Origin: Parapristionchus giblindavisi
Taxonomy: Eukaryota; Nematoda; Chromadorea; Rhabditida; Diplogasteridae
Length of the DNA stretch: 64,000 nt
Direction: 5' to 3'
Assembly: GCA_943737045.1 (NCBI GenBank)
Contig: CALSFV010000223.1
Span: forward strand, 558,001 to 622,000
Every line of letters starts with the position of its first letter. Within the stretch, counting starts at the first letter, position 1. The notes beneath the pieces were generated by a model, which saw nothing but the letters and a program-made list of their open reading frames with translations, did not search any database and was not told the DNA's origin. Shown here piece after piece: positions 1-10,425 of the stretch. The translations under genes were made by a program, and so were the position numbers.

Positions 1-159
1 TGACATGACGTTTTCACGTCATTTCCTTTGGCTTCCAGGAAAAATAAAATTATATACATTTAAAAAACGGTAAAACCCTCCCAAAAATTTTTTTTGGATA
101 GGAGTGTCTTTATCAAGCTCGCAATTTGCGCGGTGTATGAAGAACTTTTGTAATTCTAT

Positions 160-760
160 AATGCCCAAATCGTTCACTCACCGCGCCCCTCTTCTTGGTA
201 TGCTCTTCCCACCCGGTGGATTCCCGTTCAACATCATCCTTATAAAAATCCAATAAATACCCACCACGATGCTTTCTATATGTGCGCTAGGCTCCACTAC
301 TACCCACCACAGGTCGAATAGCTACGCTATAGCTTTTAAAAATGCGGCCAGGTTAAAAAAAAAACATGCGAAAATGCGGCCAGGCTTCGCAGTTTGTAGC
401 GCACCTATACTTCCCACCAGGCACATTCCTGCCTCACGGTCTCATTACATACCCAAATCGTTCACTCACGTCCCCCTATTCAGGTGTTCAACTTACCACT
501 CGGTGAACTCAAGTTCAGCCTCATCGTTATAAACGCCCAATCGCAGCAACCAGGATCGATTGGAGACCGCTTATATAATAGGTAGCAATACTTCCCACCG
601 GGCGCATTCCTGTCTCACCGTCTCATCGAATTCCCTCGAAATCGCTCACTCACCGCGCCCGCCTTCAGGTGGTCCTTTCTCACCCGGTGGATTCACGTTC
701 AATCTCATCCTTATAACCCTCCAATCGCATTAACTCCGATAGTCTGCAAGCCGCGCATGA
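160..760 (-). repeat. Minisatellite units related to BRWD intron 20
   Basis: Read on the minus strand, this stretch holds about three degenerate units with the order: GGTGAGTGA, a TTTGGGTAT-like segment, GATGAGACGGTGAGACGGG, AATGTGCCTGGTGGGAAGTAT, then a TTATAAGGATGAGG and CACCGGGTGAGAAAG segment. The same units fill 42.75-45.5 kb on the plus strand, where the first of them is the end of BRWD exon 20 with its 5' splice site. A CATAGGTCGAA-type mobile element remnant sits at about 305-415. No gene is seen. Confidence 0.75.
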
Positions 761-1308
761 ATTCCGTCCAGGACCCCAAATCAATCAATAAATCGATAAA
801 CGTACGAGACAATCCACGAGTCGCCCGTCCTTCGACCTTGCGCGTCCGTTCGACTCAGTTTCAGCTGCGTCATGCGATACGGTCGCATAATGTACCGTAT
901 ATCATCGACTATCGCGTGCACCTCCTCGCCAAACGTGGACCTGCAACGGCGGCAGATAAAACGGCTCCGCCCACTCTTTCAACGACCACCAAACCCGTCT
1001 GGCCTTCGCCGCACTCCTCCCCTCACTTACTGCGGCAGCATCTTCCTCGTGACCCTGTACAGATCGATGTTCTCGACGGCCTACACGAACTTCTCGAGAC
1101 CTTCCTATAATAATAATAATAATATTTATACGTATTCATGAATAAACAGTGAAACGTGTGATAGAAGAAAAAGAACGAAATGAATTGATAAACGAAAATG
1201 ATGATCCTGATGTATACGATGGCGTCGCCGAGCTGTAACAAAACGAACAGTGGATAAAATCATAGCTTCAGCTGTGGTATTTCCAAACTTGAAGTGTACT
1301 TACACTTT

Positions 1309-1342
1309 CACTTTAAGTAGACTTGTAAGTCTACTTAAAGTG
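1309..1342. repeat. Perfect short hairpin
   Basis: Two 16-base arms (CACTTTAAGTAGACTT and its complement) are separated by two bases. More CTTTAAGT-type repeats follow up to 1440, so this is probably the core of a small foldback element lying between the exon 30 and exon 31 relics. Confidence 0.7.
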
Positions 1343-1457
1343 AGACGCAAGTCAACTTAAAGAGAAAAAGTGACGTCACTCACTTGAAGTAGACTTAAAA
1401 TCAAGTCAGTGACGTATTTTAAATGGACTTTAAGTTTTGAAATATCAGAGAGAGAAC

Positions 1458-1501
1458 ATGGGGGTCCCTTGTATCTAGCGAAAATACAAGGCACCCCCAT
1501 G
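1458..1501. repeat. Hairpin around CATGGGGGT
   Basis: Arms of about 18 bases (CATGGGGGTCCCTTGTAT and a near-complement with one bulged base) flank a 9-base loop. Its function is unknown. It resembles the ends of the CATACATGGGCG elements elsewhere only in the CATGGGGG stretch. Confidence 0.6.
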
Positions 1502-1822
1502 GATTCTGAATCTATGATCTTGCGGGACCCGACGCATGGTTCTTGATCCACATTTGATGCGCGACCTTAACAAATGCGAACAATGCAACGCAAAATTACG
1601 TTACAATCTATCACAGCGTTTCAGCCCTGCGGGGAGAGCGGAAATAGAATTTTTGGCAAGATGCCAATAATGCACATCAACTGAGGGGGCGGAGTCTCTC
1701 TCCTCCGCGCCCTTGCATGCGTCGCGTGTCTCTAACTGTCTGCAGTCTCTCTCGCCTCTCTTTGTCTCTCTTTTTCTCTCGTCGCCTCGCTAAATTCCGC
1801 TCTCGAAACGCTGTGTCTATAA

Positions 1823-1924
1823 GGTGGTGTTACATTTTCAAAACGTGCGCACGCCGTACCCCCCTCCGCCGCGTCTTCGTCTTTACGGCGTGCGCACGTT
1901 TTGAAAAAAATGTAGCACCGCCTA
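1823..1924. repeat. Foldback element with CG-rich arms
   Basis: The left arm GGTGGTGTTACATTTTCAAA continues into ACGTGCGCACGCCGTA. It is matched in reverse at 1875-1924, with a C+T-rich centre. A related hairpin with GCATCGATACATTTG ends lies at 59.1 kb inside BRWD intron 40. Confidence 0.75.
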
Positions 1925-2273
1925 AGGCCTGACCGCATTAAAAAAATGCTGAAAAAAATGTTTGTTGAAAACGTTTTTTTTGCTGATCATTTTGAGAATC
2001 TCACAGCGACATATCGTATACCTGGGCAATGTACGGGAATCGTTGGCCTTTCACCCCACGCATACACAGCGGAAACGATCGCTGCCAGTCCGCTGAAGAG
2101 AACGAACAATCGATGATCATCAATCAATCGATAATCACTAATCAATCGATATTCACTTAGTGCAATTATCTCAATAACACGAACCAGTGAGTGATACATG
2201 AGCAGTAATAGCAGAACAGTGGGTTTTCGCCCTGTCTACTGCTGCTCTTTGAAACTGGAGTGAAAATGAAAAG

Positions 2274-2341
2274 CATACATGGGCGCCGACATGGGGGTGC
2301 CCCCTGTAAAATCAGGGCTTTTCGAAATTTTGTGGAATGGG
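2274..2341 (-). mobile_element. Truncated CATACATGGGCG-family element
   Basis: CATACATGGGCGCCGAC begins a minus-oriented copy of the family described at 22670-22864. It keeps one terminal repeat and one internal TTTTACAGGGGG-type unit and then stops. Confidence 0.75.
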
Positions 2342-2570
2342 CACGGTGATACAACATTTTTTGTAGCCACATTTTCTGAAAAAAAAGAGTTATGTTTGAT
2401 GCGATATTGAATGCTCAAGCCGGCTCTAAAGATCAATAAAAATATTTCATTGAAATGACCCAACATATGCGTAATGCTGGTATATATTTTATTGATCGAT
2501 TGCACTTTATTGATTGATTTAATGTGTTTTATTGCGCATCCAATTTCGGTTAATTTGCTATGGAGAAAAA

Positions 2571-2745
2571 ATGAAAATGAAAATGGAAAATGAGAAGATG
2601 AAAATGAAAATGAAAATGAAAATGAAAATGAAAATGAAAATGAAAATGAAAATGAAAATGAAAATGAAAATGAAAATGAAAATTAAATGAAAATGAAAAT
2701 GGTGAAAATGAAAATGAAAATGATGAATGGAAAATGAAAATGGTG
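2571..2745. repeat. GAAAAT hexanucleotide satellite
   Basis: About 25 copies of GAAAAT, perfect in the middle and degenerate at both ends. The long Phe/His and Phe/Ile reading frames opposite it are artefacts of the repeat. Confidence 0.95.
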
Positions 2746-2756
2746 TGCACCGGAAA

Positions 2757-4170
2757 TGGATGAATACAATATGCACCCCTTATAATGAACAGCTAATAGT
2801 TAAGCATGAAATGATTTTTGTAGTTTGATCTTTGATGCGTAACCTGTCCCTCAACTTTACAATGAAAAAATCGGCACTTTCGACCGAACTTTTTTACGAT
2901 CCGCTGATGTGATGTTCAAAAGTCGTGAAAAGAAGCGAAACAAAATGAGAAAGTGGCGAAAGTGTGTAAAACGAGGCGTGTTTTTTGTGTGCTTTTTTTC
3001 ATCTCACGATTGTTCAGCAGAGCATATTCTTTCACGCTTTCAGTTTCACAGCAGTTTGTCCATCTAACTTCGACTACTGTCACATTTATTCAATGTAAGA
3101 TTAATAAATAAATTTTAAAAATAAACTTACAATTTCCAATCTGTGACAATCTTGCCTGAGCTACATTTGTGTGCAATATTTTATTCCATCAGCACGTTAT
3201 TCGTACAAGAGGCGAAAAAAATTAATGTTCTAAAGGCCCATTCTCGAGTCTCTGAGAGAGTTCACTTCATCCCACCAATCCCCAGGATTTTATCCTTGAA
3301 TAGAACGGTTAAATTGCTCACGATAATCATGGGCAATCCACATCTTTGATCTTTGATCTTTGATCTTTGATTTGTTTACTCCAATAAATCCCCTACCTAT
3401 CCCAATAATCGTTAGAAATTATTGTTTTTTTTTATATGGAGAAGTTCCCAGTTAATTTGTTACACATAAAAACAGATCAACATATATAGATCTCTGTTCG
3501 ATCGTTGCGCAGTGATATCAAGAACGTATAGAGGTAACCAAAATCGGGGTATTCAAACTCACGTAATGGAGTTTTGGACTGAATTTTTGTGTTCATTGTC
3601 AGATAAATTAAGCAAAAAAATCCGATTTTATGGGAAATTTATTTGTTTATCTCGTCTTTATCTTTACTGAAAGTCATGGGGTAGAGGAAGTTGCTGAGTC
3701 GATTGGCGGTATCTTGAGGGAATTTTAATTCTTAAAAGAGTCATCAGTCGTCACCAGAGGATGCACTCAAAGGATACGATAGTTTATTGATTTGTTTTTT
3801 GAGTTGGAGAATCAAAACAATATATTGTGCGTATAAAATGTACTTGCATAAGAAAATGACAAATGGTGCTAACGAACGGAAGTCACAATCGAGAGGCGAG
3901 CGAGATGTAGCCTTCTACATCTCGCCCCGCCTCTCGATTGTCTCTCCGCTGCCTCTCTCTAACCCGGCTGACCTTCGCCGCGCGCTATATTATATATAAA
4001 AGAGATCGGCATAGTTTCTGAACCATGCAAAACAAGAAAGTCTCTTGTGGGAGTGGTTGGCTGCTCTCGTACCAAATAAACAAGTGTATTTTATACGGTC
4101 AATATGTTCTTTTCCTCTTTAAATTACCACATGTCTCGTTGAGCCTCGAGCGTTGATAAATTAGATTAAA
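2757..4170. other. Stretch without a supported gene
   Basis: AT-rich sequence with no exon-like block that I can join to others. It contains a short TTTGATC run at 3345-3371 and a hairpin at about 3887-3940 whose arms read CAATCGAGAGGCG and AGATGTAG. Nothing else is recognised. Confidence 0.5.
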
Positions 4171-4194
4171 TTAATTATTCATCAGAGGAAGATG

Positions 4195-4512
4195 GAGCGA
4201 AATATGGTTGGTGTTACATTGATTGATCGATGGAGGAACGAAAGGATTAGAGGAATTACTGGATTGAAGGATTGGTTGGACGAGGCGGATAGAAGAAAGC
4301 TTGTGTGGACAGACAAGGTACGAAGGATGGACACTGATCGATGGGCCAAAATTGTCACCAATTAGATACCCTATCAATATGCTTCTCGAAGACCTGTTGG
4401 AAAGCCCCCCTACTCGTTGGCGAGATGACCTAAGGAAGAGAATCGGAAAAGGATGGTGGAATATGCCCTACTCCCAATGGCTAACAATCATATCCCAGCA
4501 CACCACAGTGTG
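4195..4512 (+). pseudogene. Decayed LINE reverse-transcriptase C-terminus
   Basis: The plus strand translates to a tail typical of some non-LTR retrotransposon ORF2 proteins. It has a K-V-R-R-M-D-T-D-R-W stretch, then a G-K-P-P-T-R-W-R-D-D-L stretch followed by K-G-W-W. A stop codon falls after the first motif (around 4362) and a frameshift lies in the C run near 4407, so it is dead. Only the last ~100 codons remain, as expected for 5' truncation. A TTGATTGATT run follows the end. The clade assignment is a guess. Confidence 0.7.
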
Positions 4513-4917
4513 AACCTGATAAATATTGATTGATTGATTCATCAAACTTTCACTTGTTTACATATAAAGAAATGGTAATCGCGTTAGAATGAAAGGCACT
4601 CCCCGAGTTATTTAGAAGCTCATCGCTCTGGTAACTCGTGTTTTCTTTGTCACCGAGAGAGCATTTCCATAGCGGAGATTAATCTATTAGCTTGGGGTGT
4701 GCCAGTTGCCGCCGCAAATAAAACATGGTTTATCGCATGTTTCGAGCATTATGGGAAGATTGAAACTTATTCATCATAGCACTGGCCTAGCAGTGATATT
4801 ATGCGATGGAATGAGTTTCGATATCCGTTTCAGGTGCAGGAATTCGAGTGCCTTGGATAATGTAGGATTTACCTTTGACACCTTTACCATGACATAAATA
4901 TGTGTTAATTCGCAATC

Positions 4918-4929
4918 TCAATAATAATA

Positions 4930-4996
<67 letters not shown>
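4918..4996. repeat. TAA microsatellite
   Basis: About 26 TAA units followed by TTTATCTTACCTCGGAGGG. The same junction (TTTATCTGACCTCGGAGGG after TAA repeats) occurs at 60.57 kb, so this is probably the end of a dispersed element with a TAA tail. Confidence 0.85.
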
Positions 4997-4998
<2 letters not shown>

Positions 4999-5636
4999 TT
5001 ATCTTACCTCGGAGGGTATTTTAAGATTCATAATTAAATGTTTAAACAATATGATAAAGTCAGGAGGTAAGATAGAAGGCTGCGATTACTTGATCGTAGC
5101 ATACAATACTTATGAGTTAATGACATTCGCTAGGATGAAGCCAGAGCCGACGGCCTTAATTAGCCTGTGGCCGTAGGCATCGTCGCGTTTTCCATGGAAT
5201 TTATTTTACGTGGACCGGAAAATATTTTACTGTAAATCTGATTTTAAAAAAACCCATAGAAAATACGTTTACCGGGAAAACACGACTGTGCATACGACCA
5301 CTGAGGTGTTCATTTCTGGGGAGTCACCCATTGGGGACTAAATACTGACATCTTTCTTCTTTCACGAACTTTACATCATTTCGTCGTTGCTGACAAGACT
5401 AATCAATAATGTCTGCTTTAATCGATAATCAATATCAACATCACTCATCAATAACATGTAACCAGTCAAAATCAATAATCATTAATCAACAGAAGTGACT
5501 CTTGGTTCTTTCTGTACTTTGTTGTTATCACTATCTTATCTATCAATTTCATGATTCAGCGATTAATTGTTTATTGTTCACGGCCGACTACACTACAGTC
5601 TAGTCGTCTTTGTCATCAACGCGTGCTACAAAAAAA

Positions 5637-5760
5637 GTGTTAAAACACCACCCCAAGCTAATTTACTCCCTTCATTGGCAATACTCTCTTGCAGACGAAG
5701 AAAGCTAGAGAGTGTGGCCAGAGCGGAGAGTTTCAAATTAGCTTGGCTGTCACTTTAAAA
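5637..5760. mobile_element. Hairpin element of the CTCTCCGCTCTG family
   Basis: Near-palindromic copy with the outer pattern CACCCCAAGCTAATTT, inner arms ACTCTCTTGCAGAC and GAGAGTGTGGCCAGAGCGGA, and a TTTAAA-like right end. The full structure is described at 16795-16912. Confidence 0.7.
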
Positions 5761-8489
5761 CGCCACCACTCCAGCTGTAATACACAGAGCGCAAGTCCTT
5801 TGGTGTGCTATATTTAACATTTTATGGTTGTTATTCTTTCGGCTGTAATTTCCTTTTATTGTTACACTTTTTTCTCTGTGTTTAGCTTTCGCCCTGATAT
5901 AATAGTTAATTGAAGGTTCGTGTGGACGTCAGAGGACGACATCGTCGAGGTTAGTAAAACTTTTGCTGGGGGAAATTTGCAAAAAAGTGTAACTTTACCT
6001 CCTTTCTTACTAGAAAACGTGATGTAAAACAGGAAGGAATTGTTATTTCAACGAACGAATCTTGTGATGCAACATCTGTCAATCTTTAGGTTACAAATTC
6101 AGACTCGGAGTAGTCGATTGTAGCGATAAGAAAAAGGGAAATACAGAAAACTCCTTGTTTTACACACTCTCTCGCTATTTTCCTTACTTTTAACGACTTT
6201 TGATCAGTACATTAGGCGAATTTCCCGTGGCCATGGATAAAGCAAGAAATAGAGCGTTGAAATATATAGAGATAGTGTGTTTTGGGTCACTTGCCTCAAC
6301 GAAAGTGAAAAGGATCGTCCTATTGAAACCGTCAAGGCTACCCATTCCTCAGTTCCATTTCAACCCATTCAATACAATTTTAGCCATTCAATACCTATTC
6401 TGGCTACTTATCTGTATTCAGTGATGGCCGTAACCCGCAGAGCCAAGACAGAATCGTTACAACCGAACGGGAAAGACGCTCGCTCCACTACTACTGCTAA
6501 CATGACAAGGGAGAGATCGAGGCAAGTTTGAATCGTTTTATAGTTGGTAAACCGGCTGTCCATCTATGGCAGTCCAGGGGCAACACTACTTATTGATAGC
6601 CAATCTTCGTAAAGAATGTTGTAATAATAATAATAATTATTATTATTAGTAAAAACTGGCTACAGTCCACGTTAGTTCAAAATGCGAAGGAGATGGGAAT
6701 AGCGGGGCAAAAGAGATGCTGTGGCGACTTTTCCCAAACGTTTGGTGTGCGGCTTGGTGTTTTTTCACAGTCGCATCATAATGAGACGATAGTTCATTAT
6801 TCAGAGCGGCGCATCTCAGACAGGTTTGGTGGCGCGGCGGAGAGTGCGATAGATAGAATCATTGGATGCGATCTCCAACGCACATCTTCTCTAATGCACC
6901 CCACCAAACCCGCCTGGCATCCGCTGCCCACTCTTTGTTTAATATTTATTTATGTGGTGACAGTGGCGGAAAACAAATACAAATAGGGTGAAATCTATAG
7001 TGCACATAAAATACTATGTCGCAACTGTGGCAACATAAGACAATAGAGTGATCTTTATATCTCATCTTTTTCCAACTACTCTTTTAGAGTTGGAAAATTT
7101 GTTGCCCGGCTATTACAGAGGCTGAATTAACGTGAGTCTCTTTGGCGCGTAATGCTCTCTCGTCACTAGACAGAGAATTGTGTACATTTTGGAATCCAGA
7201 CTTATACTCTCTCAAAATTAATGATCTCTCGCTTCTCTGGTCTTCAAAAAAAACGGTTTGCAACGTTCATGGATACGACCAACGAATGCTTTGTACGGTC
7301 ATGAGAAATAGTGTGCGGGATGAAGAGACTCTTGAGAATGATCAGGGGCAAAACGTGATTTGATTGCATGACCAGTGGAACGTGAATTATCATTGGTGCG
7401 AGTAAACGAGTAAGTGTTTTGACCAACCAAAGTGCTCAATCGCGTGCCTCTTTTCGCTCTCAAATCTTACCTTTTTTCGATAATTTTCAGTTTTTGTCAC
7501 AGTGCAATTCTTGAAAATCGTCGATCTACCGAGTTTTGGGCACCAGACTTCCTCATAGATCAAGATAACGAGAGAGTGTTTGTCCGAAGAACTCTATCTT
7601 GGTATTTTGAACGAGTGCCGCTGTTCGCTCATGTGCCTTAGCTGATCACTTTAGATTTACTATAGTTTTTTTTCTTAAAATTCTCCAACACAACCTTAAT
7701 CTCACCCTTTCTTTCCTTCCAATAGCTTGATTGAGTGACGTATTTCAAGTACACTTTTAGTTTTAATAAACCAGAGAGTTAGCGAACGGGTGCCACAGAT
7801 CGCTCATGTGCCATAGGAGCGAACGAAGTTCACTATCTCGAAAATATTGACCGAAACGAATCTCATCCCAAATAATTACTACTTTTAAGTTACTAATACT
7901 CAGGTTAGTATTTTCACGTTTATCATGATCCATGTCCACTTTAATAGATAGTGTAATAGCTCAATACATCCGTCAATTTATCAGATTAGATTGCTCTCGT
8001 ACTTTGTGCGCCACAACAACTAGTGCATTTTTGTTAGAACGGCCATCGCCCCGTATTTTGTCCTAATTCTGTCTACATCAAATACGGTATTCGTCATTAT
8101 TTAGTGGTGAAACGACCGCTTATCACGGGTCTCCTGTAAAAGTGTAGCAACGCCTGCCACTAGGAAAATTTGTTTGTCTCCGATTGCGATGGAAGTCCTT
8201 TGGAAGATGTGTTTGGGCTAATGAGAAGACCTAGCTACTTGATTGGGCCAAAATCGCAGATTATCGATTTTTTGTGACCTACCATATAAACGATCATAAA
8301 ATGCTATCTTATGATTTTATTTACGGTCTTATTTATTTATAGGTGCTATTTATATTTATTCATAGTTATTGGCATTTATGGTCGCTTGTCAGGTTTAATA
8401 ATTAATTGTTTCCAATTTCAGAATGGTTTTCATTCTTACCGAGATAGCCAAAGCCTTTGCAATTTTCTTCATGATTATATATGTAAGTT
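5761..8489. other. Long stretch without a supported gene
   Basis: I find no set of exons that splice together here. One exon-like block (about 5913-5950, open reading followed by GTTAGT) has no partners that I can identify. The missing first exon of the dehydrogenase gene at 14.7 kb could lie here, but nothing shows it. The phrases CGCTCATGTGCC and GAGAGAGC recur at 7.4-7.8 kb as unclassified repeat fragments. Confidence 0.4.
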
Positions 8490-8719
8490 GATGCGGTGTT
8501 AAAATCTTGGAAAAGTAGATGGAAAAGTGAAAAGTAGTGTTAATTTTGTGATTGTAAAAGTAAGTGGAAAAGTCGCAATCCAACACTCGCGTACAGGTTT
8601 TTTATTGTAAAAGTTAGTCAATTGCGAAGATATGCTACTTTTCCACCTACTTTTACAATCACAAAATTAACACTACTTTTCACTTTTCCATCTACTTTTT
8701 CACGATTTTAACACCGCAT
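8490..8719. mobile_element. 230-bp foldback element
   Basis: Terminal inverted repeat ATGCGGTGTTAAAATC at the left and its complement at the right. The two halves are complementary for roughly 90 bases each (AAAGTAGATGGAAAAGTGAA, TTAATTTTGTGATTGTAAAA). No coding capacity. Confidence 0.85.
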
Positions 8720-8899
8720 GAATTTTTCGAAATTTTTCTAAAAAAAAAAAACCCTGCCGTTTTCTAAATTTATACTATTTCTGATTTTGTTCAACTAACC
8801 TTGTGAAGAGTTCGTAGACTAGTGCAATTTTGAAACTCTCCGCTCTGGCAATGCTCTCTCGCTTTCTTCGCTTACCAGAGAGCGTGGCACTAGGCCGAA

Positions 8900-9172
8900 T
8901 GATAACCGTTGAATAAGAACCTACTGGATGATAACCGGAAGCTACCGGATGAGAACTGAGCGTATGAGAACCCACTCAATGAGAACTGGTCTCTTAAGAA
9001 CCGAGTGAATGAGAACACGCAAGATGATAACCCACTAAGTGAGAACTGAGCGTATTAGAACCGACCGAATGAGAACCTACTGAATGAGAACCGACCGAAT
9101 GAGAACCTACTGAATGAGAACCGACCGGATGAGAACCCGCAGAATGAAAACGTGTCGGATGAGAACTCAGCG
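8900..9172. repeat. 15-base subterminal repeats, left arm
   Basis: About 17 tandem units of the form GAATGAGAACCNACY, some with GATAACC in place of GAGAACC. These are the left arm of the foldback transposon. The mirror array lies at about 14075-14330. Such arrays are typical transposase-binding regions in foldback elements, but that role is inferred. Confidence 0.85.
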
Positions 9173-9545
9173 GCCATTTTATGCCAAATTTTGCGCTGAT
9201 CACGGGTAGATCAGTCTGACATTTCCAGGACGCCGGCGCCGGCGCCCAAATCAAAAATTGTTCTAAAGTTGTCAAATCGATGGAGCATTGATAAAACAAG
9301 TAACAAATGGTCACCCAGGCGCCAAGACGCCGGCGCCCGCGCCCAAATTTTTTTCCCTCTTTCTTCTCTCACATTCCCTCTCTCTTCTCTCACCAAGAAT
9401 GGTGACACAATAGTCTCCTCTGAGTCTTCCTCTTACTCTCTGGACCCTCCACCCTCTGCCTACTCTATCGTCAAGTACACCAATTGTAATCTGAGCTCCA
9501 GTACCGGGGGCTAACAAGTCAAGATAATCGGTACCTGATTAGGTG

Positions 9546-10425
9546 ATGTTTAACAATATCATATCTCGTGTTTCACCTACTATCTCAGGATCATCCACAT
9601 CAAACATGGATACACCATCACAAGTGAATAAGAGGAGACGTCTTGAAGAAGATGGTATACTCGCAATTGAAGACATTACATTGCTACTCGTAAAGATGAG
9701 GGTTCAATTGGATAAACATGAAGATGAGATGAGATCACAGAAGGAACGCTGTAAACAGTTGGAAAAGGAGGTTAGTCTTCTCCGATCGCAACTTGACAAT
9801 AGACCCATTCCCAATGATATCGATCGTGAAGTAGGCAGGGATGATTCAATGAATGTATCCCTTCAAACATGCATTGCTCCTCCTCATAGTCAGTCACCAC
9901 CTGAACCTCCCAATCCTCCCACTGAGAACCTCGCTGATCTTGAAAGAAGTCTTGTCATTGCTCGTCGTTCCCATGCAAGATACTTCCTAGCCAATTGGCG
10001 CAAAGCCTTGAATGATCCCCGCTTCGACGACATCTACGTGATACGTGAGAGAATCAATTGCCGATCCTGAGAAGAGAAGAAAGACCCCTCCAAGTAAATA
10101 TACAGTACACAAACAACCTCCCATTGATAACTCCAATAGAAGAGAACAGAAGAAGATCCCAATTGATAGAAGAGAAAGAACCCATTCCCAATACCCAACT
10201 ATGCCAGTCGATCAATACCGTCCCCATTCTCGTGCAACTTATCAAGATTACCGCCCTACTCCCACATACTCCTACAACAATCCCACCTTGAATGCTCCAT
10301 ACCACAGTTATCAATACCCAAATCAGTATTCGTATTCTAATCAATATTCATTCCCCACTCCATTTATGTCTCATGTATCTCAATATGGTTGTCCTCCTTA
10401 CAATGGTCTTCAGGGAAACTGGTAA
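9546..10425 (+). pseudogene. LINE ORF1 (coiled coil), frameshifted
   Basis: Begins with Met around 9546. Residues about 40-90 are a heptad-rich, charged coiled coil (leucines and isoleucines with many K, E, R), as in ORF1 proteins that trimerise and bind element RNA. A frameshift near 10045-10060 moves the reading into a second frame. That frame is basic, then rich in Tyr, Pro, Asn and Ser, and ends at 10425. No CCHC zinc knuckle is visible. The end overlaps the probable start of ORF2 at 10389. Confidence 0.65.

Larger units (their letters stand above)
780..2160 (-). pseudogene. Relic of BRWD exons 30-32 (inverted partial copy)
   Basis: Three minus-strand blocks match the BRWD gene at 53.67-54.43 kb, with splice sites and flanking intron included: 2022-2092 (exon 30, same 71-base length), 1031-1232 (exon 31) and 806-940 (exon 32, same 135-base length). 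The exon 31 copy carries an insertion of about 102 bases ending in an (ATT)n tract and TAG, has lost one base, and in the original frame a CAG codon has become TAG. Exon 30 has a Trp to Cys change. Exon 32 is still open: I count one replacement (Lys to Thr) against about six silent changes, so the copy was probably under protein-level constraint before it broke. No exons 1-29 are visible to its right. Further exons could lie left of the window. Confidence 0.85.

Noticed and set aside
757..1110. 117-codon plus-strand frame (and the 127-codon minus-strand frame at 54094-54477)
   Set aside because: Both are antisense to BRWD exons 31-32 or their relic; the splice sites lie on the other strand.
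2550..2776. Phe/His- and Phe/Ile-rich small proteins
   Set aside because: Direct translation products of the GAAAAT satellite.
8900..9172. CRISPR-like array of short direct repeats
   Set aside because: The 15-base units are contiguous with no unique spacers, have a mirrored array at 14.1-14.3 kb, and form the arms of a foldback transposon in a eukaryotic genome.
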